From Acidimicrobiia bacterium (GTDB lineage: Bacteria; Actinomycetota; Acidimicrobiia; Spongiisociales; ZC4RG35): a DNA stretch of 8,478 bases. Below are positions 6,488-8,478 of this stretch, in pieces. The stretch spans positions 1 through 8,478 of the forward strand of contig WHTL01000166.1 in the NCBI GenBank assembly GCA_009377735.1, in the 5' to 3' direction. Position 1 is the stretch's first letter; every line of letters begins with the position of its first letter. Both the position numbers and the translations under genes were made by a program. The notes beneath the pieces were generated by a model. That model worked only from the letters and a program-made list of their open reading frames with translations, was not told the DNA's origin and made no database searches.

Positions 6488-7579
6488 TCAGCGGAGACAG
6501 GTCTCGTCGTAGTCGATCAGTTCGGGCGGCTGATCAGATCCACATGCGGGACACTCGGGGTCTTTTTGAATGTTGATGGTGGTGACTTCCGAGGAGAGGA
6601 CATCGTGGATCATGAGCCGTCCCACCAATGGCTCCCCGATACCCAGGATCAACTTGATGGTTTCCAGCGCCTGCAATGAGCCGATTACACCGGGTAGTGC
6701 CCCGATGACACCTCCCTCGGCGCAGTTGGGGGCTAGCTCTGGTGGGGGAGGGGCGGGAAAAAGACACCGATAGCAAGGACCGTGCGGTGGGTAGAACACC
6801 GATATCTGACCCTCGAAGCGATATATGGAACCGTGCACCACGGGGACGCTCAGGTGAATCGAGGCGTCGTTGAGAAGATATCTTGTGGGAAAGTTGTCAG
6901 CCCCATCGACGACCACATCGTGGCCGCCCAGGATCTCCTTGACGTTGGACGCATTGAGCCTCTTGGTGACCGTGACAACATCCACATCCGGGTTGAGGTC
7001 GCGGAGTCGTCGGGCGGCGCTATCGGTCTTCTTCTCTCCGATACTCGGTGTGTCGTGGATTATCTGACGTTGCAGATTGGTCTCATCGACAACATCGTCA
7101 TCGATCAGGGAAAGACGGCCCACACCCGCCGCCGCCAGATAAAGGGACACGGGCGATCCCAGACCACCCGCGCCGAGGACGGCAACCGAAGCCTCGCCGA
7201 GTGCTCGCTGGCCGTTTGCACCGATCTCGGGGATGACGAGGTGCCTGGCGTACCTGCTGAGTGTGGAACCACCGGCAACTGGCATGGAACGGGAGACCCA
7301 TTCTCGGAACCCACCCTTGAGGGAGGCGACGTCCTTGTATCCCTCGTCGATGAGTGTCTGAGCGCCCTTTCGGGACCTTTCACCACTGGCGCAGTAGAGA
7401 ACGATGCGGGTGTCCCGATCGGGGAAGGCCTCCTGGACAAACACGAGCAGACTATCCAGAGGCGCGAGAAGGGCGTCTGGGATGTGGTCGGCCGCCGTCT
7501 CCGCCGGCTCTCGGACGTCGATGACACTGACCCTCTCCGTTATGGCGCCGGGAGTCACCTCCGTGATCGTGTGATTCAT
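6488..7579 (-). CDS. Rhodanese-E1 fusion: sulfurtransferase plus MoeB/ThiF-like adenylyltransferase
   Basis: This 363-residue protein has two domains. Residues 5-101 are a rhodanese domain: VIDVREPAE near the start and active-site loop CASGERS with Cys63. Residues 107-350 are an E1-like domain of MoeB/ThiF type: RYARHLVIPEIG, ATP-binding GAGGLG (136-141), DDVVDETNLQRQ (161-172), DGADNFPTR (225-233), a candidate catalytic Cys286 in NCAEGGVIG, and a zinc site from CYRC (269-272) and CPAC (343-346). The expected reaction is adenylation of a sulfur carrier's C-terminal Gly-Gly, then sulfur transfer through the rhodanese cysteine to give a thiocarboxylate. In MoeZ/MOCS3 the E1 domain comes first and the rhodanese second; here the order is reversed. 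The ATG at 7579 overlaps the stop of the upstream gene (ATGA). The partner carrier (MoaD-, ThiS- or CysO-like) is not in the window. Confidence 0.93.
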   Translation of the reverse strand: MNHTITEVTPGAITERVSVIDVREPAETAADHIPDALLAPLDSLLVFVQEAFPDRDTRIVLYCASGERSRKGAQTLIDEGYKDVASLKGGFREWVSRSMPVAGGSTLSRYARHLVIPEIGANGQRALGEASVAVLGAGGLGSPVSLYLAAAGVGRLSLIDDDVVDETNLQRQIIHDTPSIGEKKTDSAARRLRDLNPDVDVVTVTKRLNASNVKEILGGHDVVVDGADNFPTRYLLNDASIHLSVPVVHGSIYRFEGQISVFYPPHGPCYRCLFPAPPPPELAPNCAEGGVIGALPGVIGSLQALETIKLILGIGEPLVGRLMIHDVLSSEVTTINIQKDPECPACGSDQPPELIDYDETCLR

Positions 7580-8478
7580 CTGGGTTTGGTACCTTGTCGG
7601 GTTGCCACCTCGAACAACGTCTCGTGCATCGGGATCAGCTCAATCCCGACGATAGAGGCGTTATCGATCGAGGCATCGAATCGGATGATTATGTTGCCAT
7701 CGGCAACGGACACATCGAACGCCTCCCTGTGAGCCGCATCATGACCAACCAGGGCATGGATATCAAGATCTTCAAGCTTCTGTTCTCCCTCGATGAGAAT
7801 ATCGAAGACCCGCTGCCCGTTGGCATTCCACCAAATCTCGGCAAAGTGGAGACGGACCCCCCATCGTCCCGGACTCACCTGGAACTCGTATCCATAGGAG
7901 CGTGGCCTCTGATTGTCGTCATCGGGACTCGGTCCATACTGCTCGCTCTGATAGACCTCCTCGTTGCCTCCCGATCCGGAGATGGGGTCGGAGGTCGTGA
8001 AATTGCGCCCGTTGTTCAAGGGATCCGCACCCCACCAACCACCCGGTGTGATCGTGGGTGAAGCCGAGCCGGTGTCCCACCTCCGAACCAGCCGGACGAT
8101 GAGTTTCCCTTGTGTGCAGAGACCGTCGGGATCGCAGACGCGATAGCCGATGATCTCCGTGTTTCGATGCTGCGGCGGGTTGGTCCGGTTCGAAAGGTCG
8201 ACCCTGATCTGGCCATTGACGATGCTGGCCTGTGCATATGGATCAGGGGGCATCGTGATCTCAACCAATTCGAGGGGATCGTTATCGGGGTCCGTGTCGT
8301 TCGCCACCACATCAACGGTTCTCACAGCGCCCGGTGGACCTTCGACCCAGTCGTCGACCGCGGTTGGGGGGCGGTTGGGAACGACGGTCACTCTGATTGT
8401 CTCCCAGACACAGTCACCGTCGACATCGCAGGCCTCGTACTGGAACTGATCGACTCCCGACTGACCCTGGTGTGCCTG
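7576..8478 (-). CDS. Secreted/surface-type protein with cadherin/Ig-like repeats and C-terminal malectin domain (5' end outside window)
   Basis: The frame is open to the window edge, so only the last 300 residues are seen. Residues 1-34 are the end of one Ig/cadherin-like repeat with CDVDGDC (17-23). Residues 35-131 form a second, complete repeat starting NRPPTAVDD, with a VVANDTDPDNDPL motif (58-69) and CDPDGLC (115-121). Equivalent cysteines are 98 residues apart. Such repeats (Big_9/VCBS-like) are found in large extracellular bacterial proteins and often bind calcium. From about 175 to 283 comes a malectin-like domain: VYQSEQYG, YEFQVSPGRWGVRLHFAEIWW, VFDILIEG and a final SIVGIELIP strand; malectins bind carbohydrate. 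No C-terminal anchor or sorting motif is seen. A GTG at 8391 could look like a start but lies inside the repeat. Location outside the membrane is inferred from domains, since the N-terminus is missing. The stop overlaps the rhodanese-E1 start. Confidence 0.85.
   Translation of the reverse strand, partial: QAHQGQSGVDQFQYEACDVDGDCVWETIRVTVVPNRPPTAVDDWVEGPPGAVRTVDVVANDTDPDNDPLELVEITMPPDPYAQASIVNGQIRVDLSNRTNPPQHRNTEIIGYRVCDPDGLCTQGKLIVRLVRRWDTGSASPTITPGGWWGADPLNNGRNFTTSDPISGSGGNEEVYQSEQYGPSPDDDNQRPRSYGYEFQVSPGRWGVRLHFAEIWWNANGQRVFDILIEGEQKLEDLDIHALVGHDAAHREAFDVSVADGNIIIRFDASIDNASIVGIELIPMHETLFEVATRQGTKPR

Noticed and set aside
5611..6576. Open frame of 321 codons on the + strand across the MogA and JAMM genes
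   Set aside because: Its translation is Arg/Ser/Pro-rich with no recognisable motif, and the opposite strand holds intact MogA and JAMM signatures over the same bases. It is an antisense shadow of high-GC coding sequence.
6076..7579. Bacterial ubiquitin-like antiviral system (Bil or CBASS Cap2/Cap3 type)
   Set aside because: E1 and JAMM are present, but there is no E2-like gene, no ubiquitin-like protein and no nucleotide cyclase or effector. The E1 is MoeB-like with a rhodanese domain and the neighbours are Moco genes, so sulfur transfer is the simpler reading.
6782..7732. Open frame of 316 codons on the + strand across the rhodanese-E1 gene
   Set aside because: It lies antisense to all catalytic motifs of the fusion protein and has no family features of its own.

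Overview
The window is about 60% GC and gene-dense. Its style points to a high-GC bacterium, most likely an actinobacterium: a binding-protein-dependent sugar ABC transporter of AglE/AglF/AglG type, Mo-hydroxylase accessory genes, and many overlapping stop/start junctions. This placement is an inference from protein character only. No rRNA, tRNA, CRISPR array, insertion sequence or integrase is visible.

Layout. Bases 1-3671 are read on the + strand and form the downstream part of a sugar-uptake operon. It holds the C-terminal part of a solute-binding protein (2-841), a MalF/AglF-type permease (889-2052) and a MalG/AglG-type permease (2111-3124). A 21-codon leader ORF (2049-2114) links the two permeases. 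A small hydrophobic membrane protein of unknown function (3165-3671) closes the run. No ATPase subunit is present, so that component must be encoded elsewhere. Bases 3672-3826 are a convergent intergenic gap with two nearly identical 49-base copies of a palindromic element.

Bases 3827-8478 are read on the - strand as one tightly packed run, in transcription order: a partial exported-type protein with cadherin/Ig-like repeats and a C-terminal malectin domain (7576-8478, cut at the window edge); a rhodanese-E1 fusion protein (6488-7579); a JAMM metalloprotease (6076-6471); a MogA/MoaB-type molybdopterin adenylyltransferase (5565-6044); an XdhC/CoxI-type Mo-hydroxylase maturation factor (4486-5565); and a CoxG protein with an extended tail (3827-4486). 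Three of the five junctions overlap (ATGA or TGATG) and the other two gaps are 16 and about 31 bases, so this looks like one operon.

Taken together, the - strand genes look like a sulfur-transfer plus molybdenum-cofactor finishing kit for a xanthine-dehydrogenase/CO-dehydrogenase-family enzyme. The rhodanese-E1 would adenylate and sulfurate a small carrier protein, the JAMM protease would process that carrier or a conjugate, MogA would adenylate molybdopterin, XdhC would sulfurate or insert the cofactor, and CoxG would serve the mature enzyme at the membrane. Neither the sulfur carrier (MoaD/ThiS/CysO-like) nor the Mo-hydroxylase subunits are in the window. The most unusual points are the reversed domain order of the rhodanese-E1 protein, its pairing with a JAMM protease without a visible carrier, the coupling of a malectin surface protein to these cytosolic genes, the leader ORF between the permeases, and the paired palindromic elements.
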